Assembly: GCA_002311655.1 (NCBI GenBank)
Contig: DBYZ01000007.1
Coordinates: 126,675-190,674, forward strand
Length of the DNA stretch: 64,000 nt
Direction of reading: 5' to 3'
Origin: Bacteroidales bacterium UBA1173
GTDB taxonomy: Bacteria > Bacteroidota > Bacteroidia > Bacteroidales > F082
Shown: positions 9,016 through 17,155 of the stretch, one piece after another
How the letters are laid out: every line of letters starts with the position of its first letter
Numbering within the stretch: the stretch's first letter is position 1
Translations under genes and position numbers: made by a program
The notes under the pieces: generated by a model
What the model saw: only the letters and a program-made list of their open reading frames with translations
Databases searched by the model: none
Told to the model about the DNA's origin: nothing

Positions 9016-10014
9016 ATGAAAAAATTAGTTTTGGCAATGTTGGTCATGATGACGATGGTATCATGCAACTCATTCAAAATCAATGTAAATCTTGAAAATT
9101 CAAACGGAAAGACAGTTTATCTGCAGAGATATGACGGCGAAACAATGAAAATATTGGATTCTGTTGTCGCCAAAGACAATAAAGTTGCTTTTAAGTTGAA
9201 ACAAGATGCAAACACCGACGCTTATTGCATCATGATGAAAGGTTGGAGAAGACCTTTGAACTTCTTTGCCGACAATCAGGATGTGACAATTACTGGTGAC
9301 TATCAGAAATATAACGGAATCAATGTTTTAGCTTCAGAGAGTCAAGAAAAACTTAACAAATTCTTAAGTGAAGCAAATAGTATTGAAGACGAGCAGGAAC
9401 AACTTTACTATGTTCTTGATTTTGTGAAGCAAAACATTGATAATCCCGTTGGTCCCTATGTTTTATACATGTATAAATGGATGTTCTCGCTCAACGACTT
9501 GAGAAATCTTCACGAAGCGATGCCTAATGAACTGAAAAGTGCTTACAAAATACTTGTCGTCCAATATATCAAAGGTCTGGAAATTACAGAACCAGGTCAA
9601 CCTTTCATCGATTTTACTCAGAAAGATGTCAACGGCGAGGATTTCACTTTGTCAAGTGTTATCGGCAAATCAAAAATCGTCATCCTCGACTTCTGGGCTT
9701 CTTGGTGCCCTGACTGCCGTAAGGAGAACCCGGGTCTCGTGGCTGTGTATAACGAGTACAAAGACAAAGGCTTGGATATAGTCAGCGTGTCGTTTGACAC
9801 CAACGCCGAAGCATGGAAAAAAGCTATCGCCGACGATAATCTTTCATGGAAAAATCATGTCTCCGACCTCAAAGGCTGGGGTAACGCCGCCGGCGCTTTG
9901 TATACGATAGCCTATATCCCACAAAATGTGGTGATTGACGCCAACGGCTTGATTGTCAAGAAGAATGTCCCAATGGACAGAATGAAGGAAGTTCTTAACT
10001 CATTTTTAAACTAA
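9016..10014 (+). CDS. TlpA-like thioredoxin-fold lipoprotein with DUF4369-type N-terminus
   Basis: The 332-aa protein begins with a lipoprotein signal (MKKLVLAMLVMMTMVSC, predicted lipidated Cys17), so it should face the periplasm anchored to a membrane. Residues about 20-120 resemble the beta-rich DUF4369 domain common in Bacteroidetes thiol oxidoreductases (VYLQRYDGETMKILDSVVAKDNKVAFK). The C-terminal half is a TlpA/AhpC-type thioredoxin fold with the redox motif WCPDC at residues 230-234 and the cis-proline segment YIPQNVV. It probably reduces or isomerises thiols of exported proteins. It sits 3 bp after mreD and is followed by a REP element. Confidence 0.88.
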   Translation: MKKLVLAMLVMMTMVSCNSFKINVNLENSNGKTVYLQRYDGETMKILDSVVAKDNKVAFKLKQDANTDAYCIMMKGWRRPLNFFADNQDVTITGDYQKYNGINVLASESQEKLNKFLSEANSIEDEQEQLYYVLDFVKQNIDNPVGPYVLYMYKWMFSLNDLRNLHEAMPNELKSAYKILVVQYIKGLEITEPGQPFIDFTQKDVNGEDFTLSSVIGKSKIVILDFWASWCPDCRKENPGLVAVYNEYKDKGLDIVSVSFDTNAEAWKKAIADDNLSWKNHVSDLKGWGNAAGALYTIAYIPQNVVIDANGLIVKKNVPMDRMKEVLNSFLN

Positions 10015-10024
10015 TACCCGACTT

Positions 10025-10051
10025 GTCATTCCGAGCGAAGCGAGGAATCTC
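10025..10051 (+). repeat. REP-like dispersed repeat, family 1 (single unit)
   Basis: This 27-bp unit is the reverse complement, with one mismatch, of the units at 46940-46966 and 52647-52673. It can fold on itself (ATTCC ... GGAAT arms around a GC-rich centre). It sits between the thioredoxin-like gene and the ABC operon promoter. Confidence 0.75.
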
Positions 10052-10121
10052 AAGCAATTACTGATAATTACAAAAATTTAAAATTTTTTTAAAAATTTTG
10101 TACCAAGTAAAAAATTTTTAC

Positions 10122-10129
10122 TATTTTTG
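10122..10129 (+). promoter_or_regulatory. -7 box for the MacB-type export operon
   Basis: TATTTTTG matches TAnnTTTG. TTTTG ending at 10100 gives a -33 element at about 21-bp spacing. The ATPase ATG is 26 bp downstream. Confidence 0.6.
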
Positions 10130-10154
10130 CAGTGTCTTAGATACGTAGTACACT

Positions 10155-10862
10155 ATGATAAAACTTAATAATATAAACAAGACTTACTTTGGAGCGCAGC
10201 CGTTGCATGTTTTGAAAGGCATTAACCTTGATGTGGCGGAAGGCGAACTGGTGTCGATCATGGGAGCTTCGGGTTCGGGCAAGTCCACCTTATTAAATAT
10301 ATTGGGTATCCTCGACAATTACGACGATGGTGACTATTATCTTGCAGGGAAATTGGTGAAAAACCTTTCGGAGAATCAAGCTGCGGAGTATCGAAACAAA
10401 CTTATCGGCTTCATTTTCCAGTCGTTTAATCTCATCCCGTTCAAAACGGCGCTCGAAAATGTGGCACTGCCTCTGTTTTATCAGGGTGTTAACCGTAAAA
10501 AACGCAACATGATGGCGATGGAATACCTCGAGCGTTTCGGCTTGAAAGACTGGGCAGAGCATTATCCGAATGAACTGTCTGGCGGACAGAAACAGCGCGT
10601 GTCAATAGCCCGCGCACTTGTCACTTCTCCGAAAATTATTCTCGCCGACGAGCCAACAGGCGCCTTGGACAGTAAGACATCAGCGGAAGTGATGCAGATT
10701 TTGCGCGAGGTGAACGCCACAGGAATCACCATGGTGATAGTGACCCATGAACGCGGAATCGCCAACCTCACAAGGAAAATCGTGCATCTGAAAGATGGTG
10801 TCATAGAGTCAATCGAGGAAAATGACCCTGATAAAATGGATTTCACAAAAGAGATAAAGTAA
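10155..10862 (+). CDS. MacB/LolD-type ABC transporter ATP-binding protein
   Basis: The 235-aa cytoplasmic ATPase powers the two permeases encoded next to it. All ABC motifs are intact: Walker A GASGSGKSTLLN (about 37-48), Q-loop FIFQSFNLIPF (about 90-100), signature LSGGQKQRVSIARAL (about 142-156), Walker B IILADEPTGALD (about 162-173) and the switch His in VTHERG. The sequence type is that of the MacB/FtsE/LolD group (mechanotransmission transporters). Its stop overlaps the next start (TAATG). Confidence 0.93.
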   Translation: MIKLNNINKTYFGAQPLHVLKGINLDVAEGELVSIMGASGSGKSTLLNILGILDNYDDGDYYLAGKLVKNLSENQAAEYRNKLIGFIFQSFNLIPFKTALENVALPLFYQGVNRKKRNMMAMEYLERFGLKDWAEHYPNELSGGQKQRVSIARALVTSPKIILADEPTGALDSKTSAEVMQILREVNATGITMVIVTHERGIANLTRKIVHLKDGVIESIEENDPDKMDFTKEIK

Positions 10863-12118
10863 TGTTTAACAAGGATTTTTGGTCGGAGATATTCATGGCG
10901 CTCAGACGTAACAAACTGAGAACCATACTCACAGGATTCGCAATCTCGTGGGGTATCTTCATGCTTATAATCCTGCTCTCAGCCGGCAACGGACTGAAAA
11001 ACGGTGTCACGAGCAACTTCGCTGACCGCATCCAAAACACATATACCATCTGGTCAAGCTCTACGGAACTGCCTTACAAAGGTCATGGTGCCAACCGCTT
11101 TATCATGTTGAATAACAAAGATATACAACTCCTTGAATCGTTATACCAAGTCGAAGAGGTGTCGCCGGTGCTCTCTCAAGGCGGCACCCTTATCTTCGGT
11201 GAAAAATCAAAAATGGTGTCGATGGAAGGAGTGAAACCGATATATAAAAATATAGAAGGTATCAAGATGTTAGAAGGTCGTTTCGTCAATGAAAACGACA
11301 TGAAAAACAAGATGAAAGTGGTTGTTGTCGACAAAAACACCAACGATGAGCTTATGCGTATCAACGGTGAGACCACCATGTTGGGTAAAACAGTGTATAT
11401 CAACGGATTAAGCTTTACTGTGGTGGGTGTCTGCAAAGGCTTCCCATGGGGTGATCGCGGTCAGTGTTATGTGCCATATTCCACTTTGATGGCAATATAC
11501 AACGTAAAAGAGTATTATCAGCTTGCCTTCACAACAAAAGGTTTGGATACTAAAGAAGAAAACGAGGCTTTCCAAAAAGAACTGAAGAAAAGACTCGCCG
11601 CCGTACATGAGTTCTCTCCAGAAGACAAACGCGGAGTCTGGATCGACAGTCAGATGGTGAATTCGTTGGAAACAATGAAAATATTCAACACTATCAATAT
11701 CTTTATCTGGGTCATCGGCATCGCGATGCTGATTTCGGGCGTGGTCGGCGTGAGCAATATCATGCGAATCACTGTGAAAGAACGTACCAACGAGATAGGA
11801 ATCCGTAAGGCACTTGGCGCAAAACCACGTTCAATACTTCTCTCGATAGTGATGGAATCATTAGTGATAACTACTATTTTCGGCTATATCGGAATGTTTT
11901 TGGGTATGGGAGTGATGGAAATCGTCAACATGGTAATGTCAGCAGGCGAAGTGGCCACTGGAGGTGGAGAGATGTCAGTGTTCGTCAACCCGACAGTGGA
12001 TATAAAAATAGTGGTTTTAGCCACATTGGTGCTGATAATCAGCGGTGTGGCAGCCGGATTCGCACCAGCGTGGAATTCGGTGAAGGTTAAACCAATTGAA
12101 GCAATGAATTATAGGTAA
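10862..12118 (+). CDS. MacB-type ABC permease, first of two
   Basis: The 418-aa protein has the MacB layout: one N-terminal membrane helix (about 20-40), a large periplasmic core domain (about 45-280) and three C-terminal helices of the FtsX type, with GVVGVSNIMRITVKERTNEIGIRKALGA before helix 3, the coupling segment typical of the family. It shares start/stop overlaps (TAATG) with both neighbours. Together with the second permease it probably forms a heterodimer that drives export through the adaptor and outer-membrane factor encoded downstream. The substrate is unknown; MacB relatives export macrolides, peptides or toxins. Confidence 0.9.
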   Translation: MFNKDFWSEIFMALRRNKLRTILTGFAISWGIFMLIILLSAGNGLKNGVTSNFADRIQNTYTIWSSSTELPYKGHGANRFIMLNNKDIQLLESLYQVEEVSPVLSQGGTLIFGEKSKMVSMEGVKPIYKNIEGIKMLEGRFVNENDMKNKMKVVVVDKNTNDELMRINGETTMLGKTVYINGLSFTVVGVCKGFPWGDRGQCYVPYSTLMAIYNVKEYYQLAFTTKGLDTKEENEAFQKELKKRLAAVHEFSPEDKRGVWIDSQMVNSLETMKIFNTINIFIWVIGIAMLISGVVGVSNIMRITVKERTNEIGIRKALGAKPRSILLSIVMESLVITTIFGYIGMFLGMGVMEIVNMVMSAGEVATGGGEMSVFVNPTVDIKIVVLATLVLIISGVAAGFAPAWNSVKVKPIEAMNYR

Positions 12119-13383
12119 TGTTTGACATAGACAGCATATCGGAAATTTGGCAGACAATAGCCCGCAACAAAACCCGCAGTTTGTTGACAGCATTCGGCGT
12201 GTTCTGGGGTATCTTCATCCTTGTCATTCTGCTGTCTAGCGGCAACGGCTTCCAAAACGGCATGAAAACCCAAATCGAGGGTTTTGCAACCAACTCGGCT
12301 TTCGTCATCCCAGTTCCGACCACAGAGGCGTACAAAGGCTATCAGAAAGGTCGTAATTGGGAGGTTGATATGTCTGATATTCAGGCAATTAAGAAAAAAA
12401 TTAAAGGTGTTGAACTTGTATCTCCATTATTAAGCGAATATGCATATAGTGGCGAAAATAACGTGTTTTTCGGCATTAAGGGCGGCAATTTCGGCATGAA
12501 AGGTGTGCTTCCTGATTATAATGATATCGACAGATGCAAGATTTTGTCAGGTCGTTATATCAACCAGACAGACATAGCCGAGGCAAGAAAAGTTTGCGTT
12601 ATCGGTAAGAAAGTTTATGAGGATGTGATTGGCGCCGACAAAAATCCTTTAGGTTTGATGATCAAGGCAAACGGCATTTATTATCAAGTGGTTGGCGTGG
12701 TGCAGCAGTATAACTCCAACGTGAACATCAGCGGCTCGGTCAACGAGACGGTTATCCTTCCTCTGACCACCATGCAAAGAGCTTATAACAAAGGCGATAA
12801 ATTTGATTTCTTTGTGTTCACGGCTGCTAGAGGTCAGAATATCAAAGATTTACAAGAAAATATTAAAGCCTTGCTTCGTGAGCGTCACGACATAGCTCCT
12901 ACCGATGAGGGTGCCATCATGACGTTCGATTTCGAGGAGCTGTTCACCATGTTCGACTATCTGTTTTTGGGTATCAATATTTTGATTTGGATTGTTGGTA
13001 TCGGCACGCTGCTCTCGGGAGTGGTCGGCGTGAGCAACATCATGCTCGTCACAATCAAAGAGAGGACGCGTGAAATCGGTGTGCGGCGTGCGCTTGGTGC
13101 TAAACCTGCAATGATAATCCGTCAAGTGGTGGCAGAGAGTCTGCTGCTGACGATTTTGGCTGGTATTGTTGGCCTGGTTCTGGGTGTGGCGATAATGGCG
13201 GTAGTGGCAGGAATTGTTGGGAATATGCCGTCGGATGATATGATGTTCCTCGACCCGCAGATTGGTTTCGGTGCGGCAATTGCAGCGACAATAATTATAG
13301 TGATTTCAGGATTGCTGGCGGGAGTATTACCTGCAATGCGAGCCATCCAAATCAAGGCAATTGATGCCATAAGGGAAGAATGA
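12118..13383 (+). CDS. MacB-type ABC permease, second of two
   Basis: The 421-aa protein is a paralogue of the upstream permease, with the same one-plus-three helix layout and the matching coupling segment GVVGVSNIMLVTIKERTREIGVRRALGA near residue 310. The N-terminus (SISEIWQTIARNKTRSLLTAFGVFWGIFILVILLSSGNGF) aligns with the first permease (RNKLRTILTGFAISWGIFMLIILLSAGNG), so the pair arose by duplication. The periplasmic domains have diverged, as expected for a heterodimeric transporter. A BIME-like repeat separates it from the adaptor gene. Confidence 0.9.
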   Translation: MFDIDSISEIWQTIARNKTRSLLTAFGVFWGIFILVILLSSGNGFQNGMKTQIEGFATNSAFVIPVPTTEAYKGYQKGRNWEVDMSDIQAIKKKIKGVELVSPLLSEYAYSGENNVFFGIKGGNFGMKGVLPDYNDIDRCKILSGRYINQTDIAEARKVCVIGKKVYEDVIGADKNPLGLMIKANGIYYQVVGVVQQYNSNVNISGSVNETVILPLTTMQRAYNKGDKFDFFVFTAARGQNIKDLQENIKALLRERHDIAPTDEGAIMTFDFEELFTMFDYLFLGINILIWIVGIGTLLSGVVGVSNIMLVTIKERTREIGVRRALGAKPAMIIRQVVAESLLLTILAGIVGLVLGVAIMAVVAGIVGNMPSDDMMFLDPQIGFGAAIAATIIIVISGLLAGVLPAMRAIQIKAIDAIREE

Positions 13384-13392
13384 CACCGTGTC

Positions 13393-13492
13393 GTCATTCC
13401 GACTGAAGCGAAGCGGAATGGAGGAATCACCGGCATTTTAATGTACAGAATTAATTGTTTGGCGGTGATTTCTCGACAAGCTCGAAATGATG
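13393..13492 (+). repeat. BIME-like paired repeat, family 1
   Basis: Two head-to-head half units (13393-13431 and 13464-13492) share the family core GTCATTCCGA/TCGAAATGA with opposite orientation. Layout and length closely match the element at 16200-16300. It lies between the second permease and the adaptor gene, inside what should be one transcript, so the RNA could fold into a long hairpin. Confidence 0.7.
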
Positions 13493-13538
13493 ATGTAATT
13501 GTGTTTAAAGAAGAAAATAATAATTAAAAGTAAAAAAT

Positions 13539-14612
13539 ATGAAAAAACTATTTAAAATCTTGTTTTTCATTGCGTTAATCGCAGCAGTGTTGTGGACTTT
13601 CGTGTATCTCTTCAAGAAATCACAGCCACAGGAAAAGGTATATGAAACAGTGGAGGCAACCATCGGCACTGTGGAGAAAAAAACCGTGATCACCGGTCAG
13701 ATAAACCCACGAGACGAGGTCTCAATAAAACCTCAGGTATCCGGAATTATCAGTGTAATCTACAAAGAAGCCGGTCAGATGGTGAAAAAGGACGAGGTTA
13801 TCGCAATGGTGAAAATCATCCCTGATGTGGCAAATCTCGCCGCAACAGAGTCGCAGGTGAAGCTCGCAAAACTGAATCTCGACAATGTGGAGAAATCGTT
13901 CAACCGTCAGAAAGCATTGAAAGACAAGGGTTTAATCGCTGCCGAGGAATTCGAGAAATCGCAGCTGGAATACGATCAGGCGAAAGAAAACTATGACAAC
14001 GCCCTCGACCAACTGAATATCGTTAAGGAAGGTATCTCGAAAAACGCCTCGGAATACACCAACACCTCGATAAAATCAACCATCGACGGCATGATTCTCG
14101 ACATACCGGTGAAGGTCGGAAACAGCGTAATCAACTCCAACACCTTCAACGACGGCACCACAATTGCCACCGTCGCCGATATGCACGACATGATTTTCGT
14201 AGGCAAGATGGACGAGACAGAGGTGGGACGCATCAGCGAGGGAATGCCGATGTCAATCACCATTGGTGCCATGAACGACAAGAAATTCGATGCTGTTTTG
14301 GAATATATAGCACCTAAAGGCACTTCCGAAAACGGAGCAGTGTTCTTCCAGATGAAAGCGCGCCTCATAATCCCTGATGATGTGTATCTGCGTGCAGGTT
14401 ACAGCGCCAACGGCGAAATCATCATCGAACAGGCTGTAGATGCCGTCACAGTGCCAGAAAGCTGCATAGTTTACAGCAACGACAGCACATTTGTCTATAA
14501 AGATAACGTGAAAACTCCAGTGACAACAGGTCTCTCCGACGGCGTTAACATTGTCATCACAGAAGGACTCACCGCCGGAGACAAAATCAGAGGAAATGAA
14601 ATATATAATTAA
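13539..14612 (+). CDS. Periplasmic adaptor (MacA/HlyD, RND-MFP family)
   Basis: The 357-aa membrane-fusion protein bridges the inner-membrane ABC permeases and the TolC-like channel. It has an N-terminal membrane anchor (about 5-25), a biotinyl-lipoyl-like segment (INPRDEVSIKPQVSGIISVIYKEAGQMVKKDEVIAMV, about 55-90), a helical hairpin with coiled-coil character (ATESQVKLAKLNLDNVEKSFNRQKALKDKGLIAAEEFEKSQLEYDQAKENYDNAL, about 105-155) and beta-barrel plus membrane-proximal domains. The operon order ATPase, permeases, adaptor, outer-membrane factor supports a tripartite exporter. Confidence 0.92.
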   Translation: MKKLFKILFFIALIAAVLWTFVYLFKKSQPQEKVYETVEATIGTVEKKTVITGQINPRDEVSIKPQVSGIISVIYKEAGQMVKKDEVIAMVKIIPDVANLAATESQVKLAKLNLDNVEKSFNRQKALKDKGLIAAEEFEKSQLEYDQAKENYDNALDQLNIVKEGISKNASEYTNTSIKSTIDGMILDIPVKVGNSVINSNTFNDGTTIATVADMHDMIFVGKMDETEVGRISEGMPMSITIGAMNDKKFDAVLEYIAPKGTSENGAVFFQMKARLIIPDDVYLRAGYSANGEIIIEQAVDAVTVPESCIVYSNDSTFVYKDNVKTPVTTGLSDGVNIVITEGLTAGDKIRGNEIYN

Positions 14613-14756
14613 TCTCTCGCAGATATCGCAGAAAACGCAGAAATAATCTTCCACAGTCCAGTCTGCGAGATCTGCAGCTCGCGACGCGAGCAATCCCGCA
14701 GAGGACGAAAAAAAGATTCCGCGAAGTCTGCGAGATCTGCGTGAGAAAAATACTAA
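14613..14756 (+). repeat. Repeat-rich spacer with GTCTGCGAGATCTGC units and a palindrome
   Basis: The 15-bp unit GTCTGCGAGATCTGC occurs twice in direct orientation (14661-14675 and 14726-14740), and related CGCAGATATCGCAG text precedes it in the opposite orientation at about 14618. A perfect palindrome GCTCGCG-A-CGCGAGC sits at 14677-14691. This resembles dispersed repeats known from uncultured Bacteroidetes genomes. It lies between adaptor and TolC genes; no promoter is evident. Confidence 0.6.
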
Positions 14757-14790
14757 AAAACAATTATTGAATTATTAAAATAAATACTAT

Positions 14791-16101
14791 ATGAAAAAAT
14801 TGATTCTTATAATTTCAATAGTAACGCTGTCGTTTGCAAGTCACGCGCAGAAAGTTTGGACGCTCGACGAGTGCGTGGATTATGCCATGGAGCATAATGT
14901 CACCATACTTCAGAGCATCATGAACCAAAACAATGCCGAGTTGCAGTACAAGATGGCGAAAAACGCCTGGTTGCCTACTGTCAGCGCGGATGCCAGCGAG
15001 AGCTTCGGATTCGGACAGTCGCCTTCTGCCAATGGCGTATACGTGTCTGACAACTCCTCGTCAACATCGTTCGGAATATCAGTGGGAATGCCGCTTTTCA
15101 ACGGATTGAGCCTCTACCACCAAACGAAATCTAGCAACCTTGAACTGAATGCCGCAAAAAAAGATCTTGAGGCTGCAAAATACGATCTGAAACTGCTCAT
15201 CATGTCGTATTATATGCAGGTGGTTTATAATAAGGAACTCAAGGCGATCGCTGAGAAACAGCTGGCCCTGACGGAAGAACAGCACAGCAAGACCCAACAG
15301 CTTTTCGAGCTGGGTAAAGTGGCCGAATCCAATGTTTACGAGAGCGCTGCCCAGGTTGCGACGGCAAAATCGACATTGGTGCAGACAAATAACAACTTGA
15401 TGCTCAGTATCTTAGACATTGTGCAGGCTCTCGAGCTCGAGGATGTAAACGATTTTGACGTGGTGTCGCCTGAAGAGTTTCAATCTATTGACAATCAATC
15501 GATTCCGTCGCATGAAACAACCTACGAATTCGCTGTGAAACATCAACCGAAGATGGAGGCCGCAAACCTGCGTCTTGAGAAGTCTTACATGGACGTAAAG
15601 GCTTCAAAATCATCTTGGTATCCGTCGCTCAGCCTCTTTGCCGGCTACTCAAACGGTTATTACAACTACTTCTCGCAAAGCTACAACCAGCCTTTCTCTG
15701 ACCAGATAAAAAATAACGGCAGAACTAGCTTCGGTCTAAGACTCAATATCCCTATTTTCAACGCCATGCAAACGAAATATCGTGTTGAGCAAACAAAATT
15801 GTCTATTGAAAATCAAGAACTTGCAATACAGAACACAGAGAAAAACCTGAAAAAGGAAATCCAGCAGGCGTTCTATAGCGCTGTAGCCGCTGAGCAGAAA
15901 TACAATGCCGCCGATGAGACGTTCCAGTCGGCAGAAGTGGCTTACCGCTACTCAAGCGAGAGCTTCGCCGCCGGAAAAACCACGCTTATCGAACTCAACG
16001 AGAGCAAAAACCGCCTCTTCAAATCAGAAAGTGAAATGCTCCAGGCGAAATACGAATACCTCTACAGGGTTGAAGTGTTGAAGTTTTACAATCAAGAATA
16101 A
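14791..16101 (+). CDS. TolC-family outer membrane efflux protein
   Basis: The 436-aa protein forms the outer-membrane channel of the exporter. A signal peptide (MKKLILIISIVTLSFASHAQ) is followed by KVWTLDECVDYAMEHNVTI, the usual opening of TolC-family proteins. Two repeats of long helices follow, with conserved segments such as NIPIFNAMQTKYRVEQTKLSIENQELAIQNTEKNLKKEIQQAFYS and a final SFAAGKTTLIELNESKNRLFKSESEMLQAKYEYLYRVEVLKFY. It trimerises in the relatives studied. It is the last gene of the exporter operon. Confidence 0.93.
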   Translation: MKKLILIISIVTLSFASHAQKVWTLDECVDYAMEHNVTILQSIMNQNNAELQYKMAKNAWLPTVSADASESFGFGQSPSANGVYVSDNSSSTSFGISVGMPLFNGLSLYHQTKSSNLELNAAKKDLEAAKYDLKLLIMSYYMQVVYNKELKAIAEKQLALTEEQHSKTQQLFELGKVAESNVYESAAQVATAKSTLVQTNNNLMLSILDIVQALELEDVNDFDVVSPEEFQSIDNQSIPSHETTYEFAVKHQPKMEAANLRLEKSYMDVKASKSSWYPSLSLFAGYSNGYYNYFSQSYNQPFSDQIKNNGRTSFGLRLNIPIFNAMQTKYRVEQTKLSIENQELAIQNTEKNLKKEIQQAFYSAVAAEQKYNAADETFQSAEVAYRYSSESFAAGKTTLIELNESKNRLFKSESEMLQAKYEYLYRVEVLKFYNQE

Positions 16102-16175
16102 TGTTATAATATTTAAATATTGTTAAAATAATTCAATAGTTAAATTTTTTTTGGTTTTGTATGCAGCAAAATGTG

Positions 16176-16183
16176 TATTTTTG
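16176..16183 (+). promoter_or_regulatory. -7 box upstream of the outer-membrane protein gene
   Basis: TATTTTTG matches TAnnTTTG, with TTG/TTTTG candidates at 16151-16159 for -33. It is 146 bp before the ATG, so the transcript would carry a long leader containing the whole BIME-like element at 16200-16300. Confidence 0.5.
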
Positions 16184-16199
16184 CGTTCACATACCGAAC

Positions 16200-16300
16200 G
16201 TCATTTCGACTGAAACGAAGTGGAATGGAGAAATCTCCGACAAATAATTGATTTAGAATATTCAAAAGGCGGTGATTTCTCGACTTCGCTCGAAATGACG
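16200..16300 (+). repeat. BIME-like paired repeat, family 1
   Basis: Perfect 10-bp outer arms, GTCATTTCGA at 16200-16209 and TCGAAATGAC at 16290-16299, enclose inner matching segments (GAGAAATC / GATTTCTC). It has the same architecture as 13393-13492. It sits in the presumed 5' leader of the next gene. Confidence 0.75.
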
Positions 16301-16328
16301 AGTTGAGTAATAATTAAAAGTTAAAAAT

Positions 16329-17117
16329 ATGAAGAAATTTACACTTTTCGCAGCTTTTATGCTGTTAGCAACAGCGAGTGTTTTCGCTCAGAAATCAGAA
16401 AAAACAATTATCATTAGAGAAGGTAATGACCATGATGAAAAAGTGACAGTCGTAGAGAAAATCTTCACAAGCAAACTTCATCAGACTCTTCCGGATTGGT
16501 ATTACGGATTCCTTAACCTGAACAGCTCTTCGTTCGGACCTGAAGCAAACGTGCCGCTCCGTTCATCATCATTTGAGTGGGGTACATACAACCAGCACAC
16601 AATTTTCGCAACAAAAGGAAACCACTTCGGAATGTCATGGGGTCTCGGTATCAGCAACAGCTATAATTACTTCTCACATGACGTCGTTTTGAGAAAAGAT
16701 GACAACGGAAAGGCTTATTTCCAGTTACTTAACGCCTATTCTTCAGAAAACGGCAACGGTCCTGTCAACAACTACGCACACCGCAGTTTCTTGCGTTACT
16801 GGAGCTTGCGTCTCCCAATCATGTTGCAGGTTCAGTGTGATATCAACAATACACCTGTGGCACTTGCAGCCGGTGTTGAAGCTGAATGGCGCTTCGGTGT
16901 CCGTTCGTTCGCAAGATACGGCGGCTCGAAACACACCGTCACCAACAGCCTCGACTATAATCCTGTCGGCTTGAACGCCTTGTTCTCATTGTCTGCCGGC
17001 GACTTCGTAATATTCACGAGATTCAACCTCAACGAATTCTTCAAAGTCAAAGACACCAAAGGCAATTATGCCGACATGTACCAGATGACAATCGGTATTG
17101 GATTTAATTTTGACTAA
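16329..17117 (+). CDS. Predicted outer-membrane beta-barrel protein
   Basis: I do not recognise a named family. The 262-aa product has a signal peptide (MKKFTLFAAFMLLATASVFAQ) and then alternating polar/hydrophobic strands rich in aromatic residues. It ends in Phe-Asn-Phe-Asp after QMTIGIGF, like the terminal strand of a barrel. Segments such as FGMSWGLGISNSYNYFS, LRYWSLRLPIMLQVQCD and VALAAGVEAEWRFGV fit the small PorT/OmpA-like barrels common in Bacteroidetes. It is monocistronic, with its own promoter and a repeat-containing leader. No enzymatic motif is visible. Confidence 0.75.
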   Translation: MKKFTLFAAFMLLATASVFAQKSEKTIIIREGNDHDEKVTVVEKIFTSKLHQTLPDWYYGFLNLNSSSFGPEANVPLRSSSFEWGTYNQHTIFATKGNHFGMSWGLGISNSYNYFSHDVVLRKDDNGKAYFQLLNAYSSENGNGPVNNYAHRSFLRYWSLRLPIMLQVQCDINNTPVALAAGVEAEWRFGVRSFARYGGSKHTVTNSLDYNPVGLNALFSLSAGDFVIFTRFNLNEFFKVKDTKGNYADMYQMTIGIGFNFD

Positions 17118-17143
17118 AAAATATTTCGTGACTAAAAAATGTT

Positions 17144-17151
17144 TATTTTTG
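17144..17151 (+). promoter_or_regulatory. -7 box immediately upstream of meaB
   Basis: TATTTTTG matches TAnnTTTG, but its last base is only 5 bp from the ATG at 17156. Transcription would start at or next to the start codon, which suggests a leaderless or nearly leaderless message. Confidence 0.5.
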
Positions 17152-17155
17152 CCAC

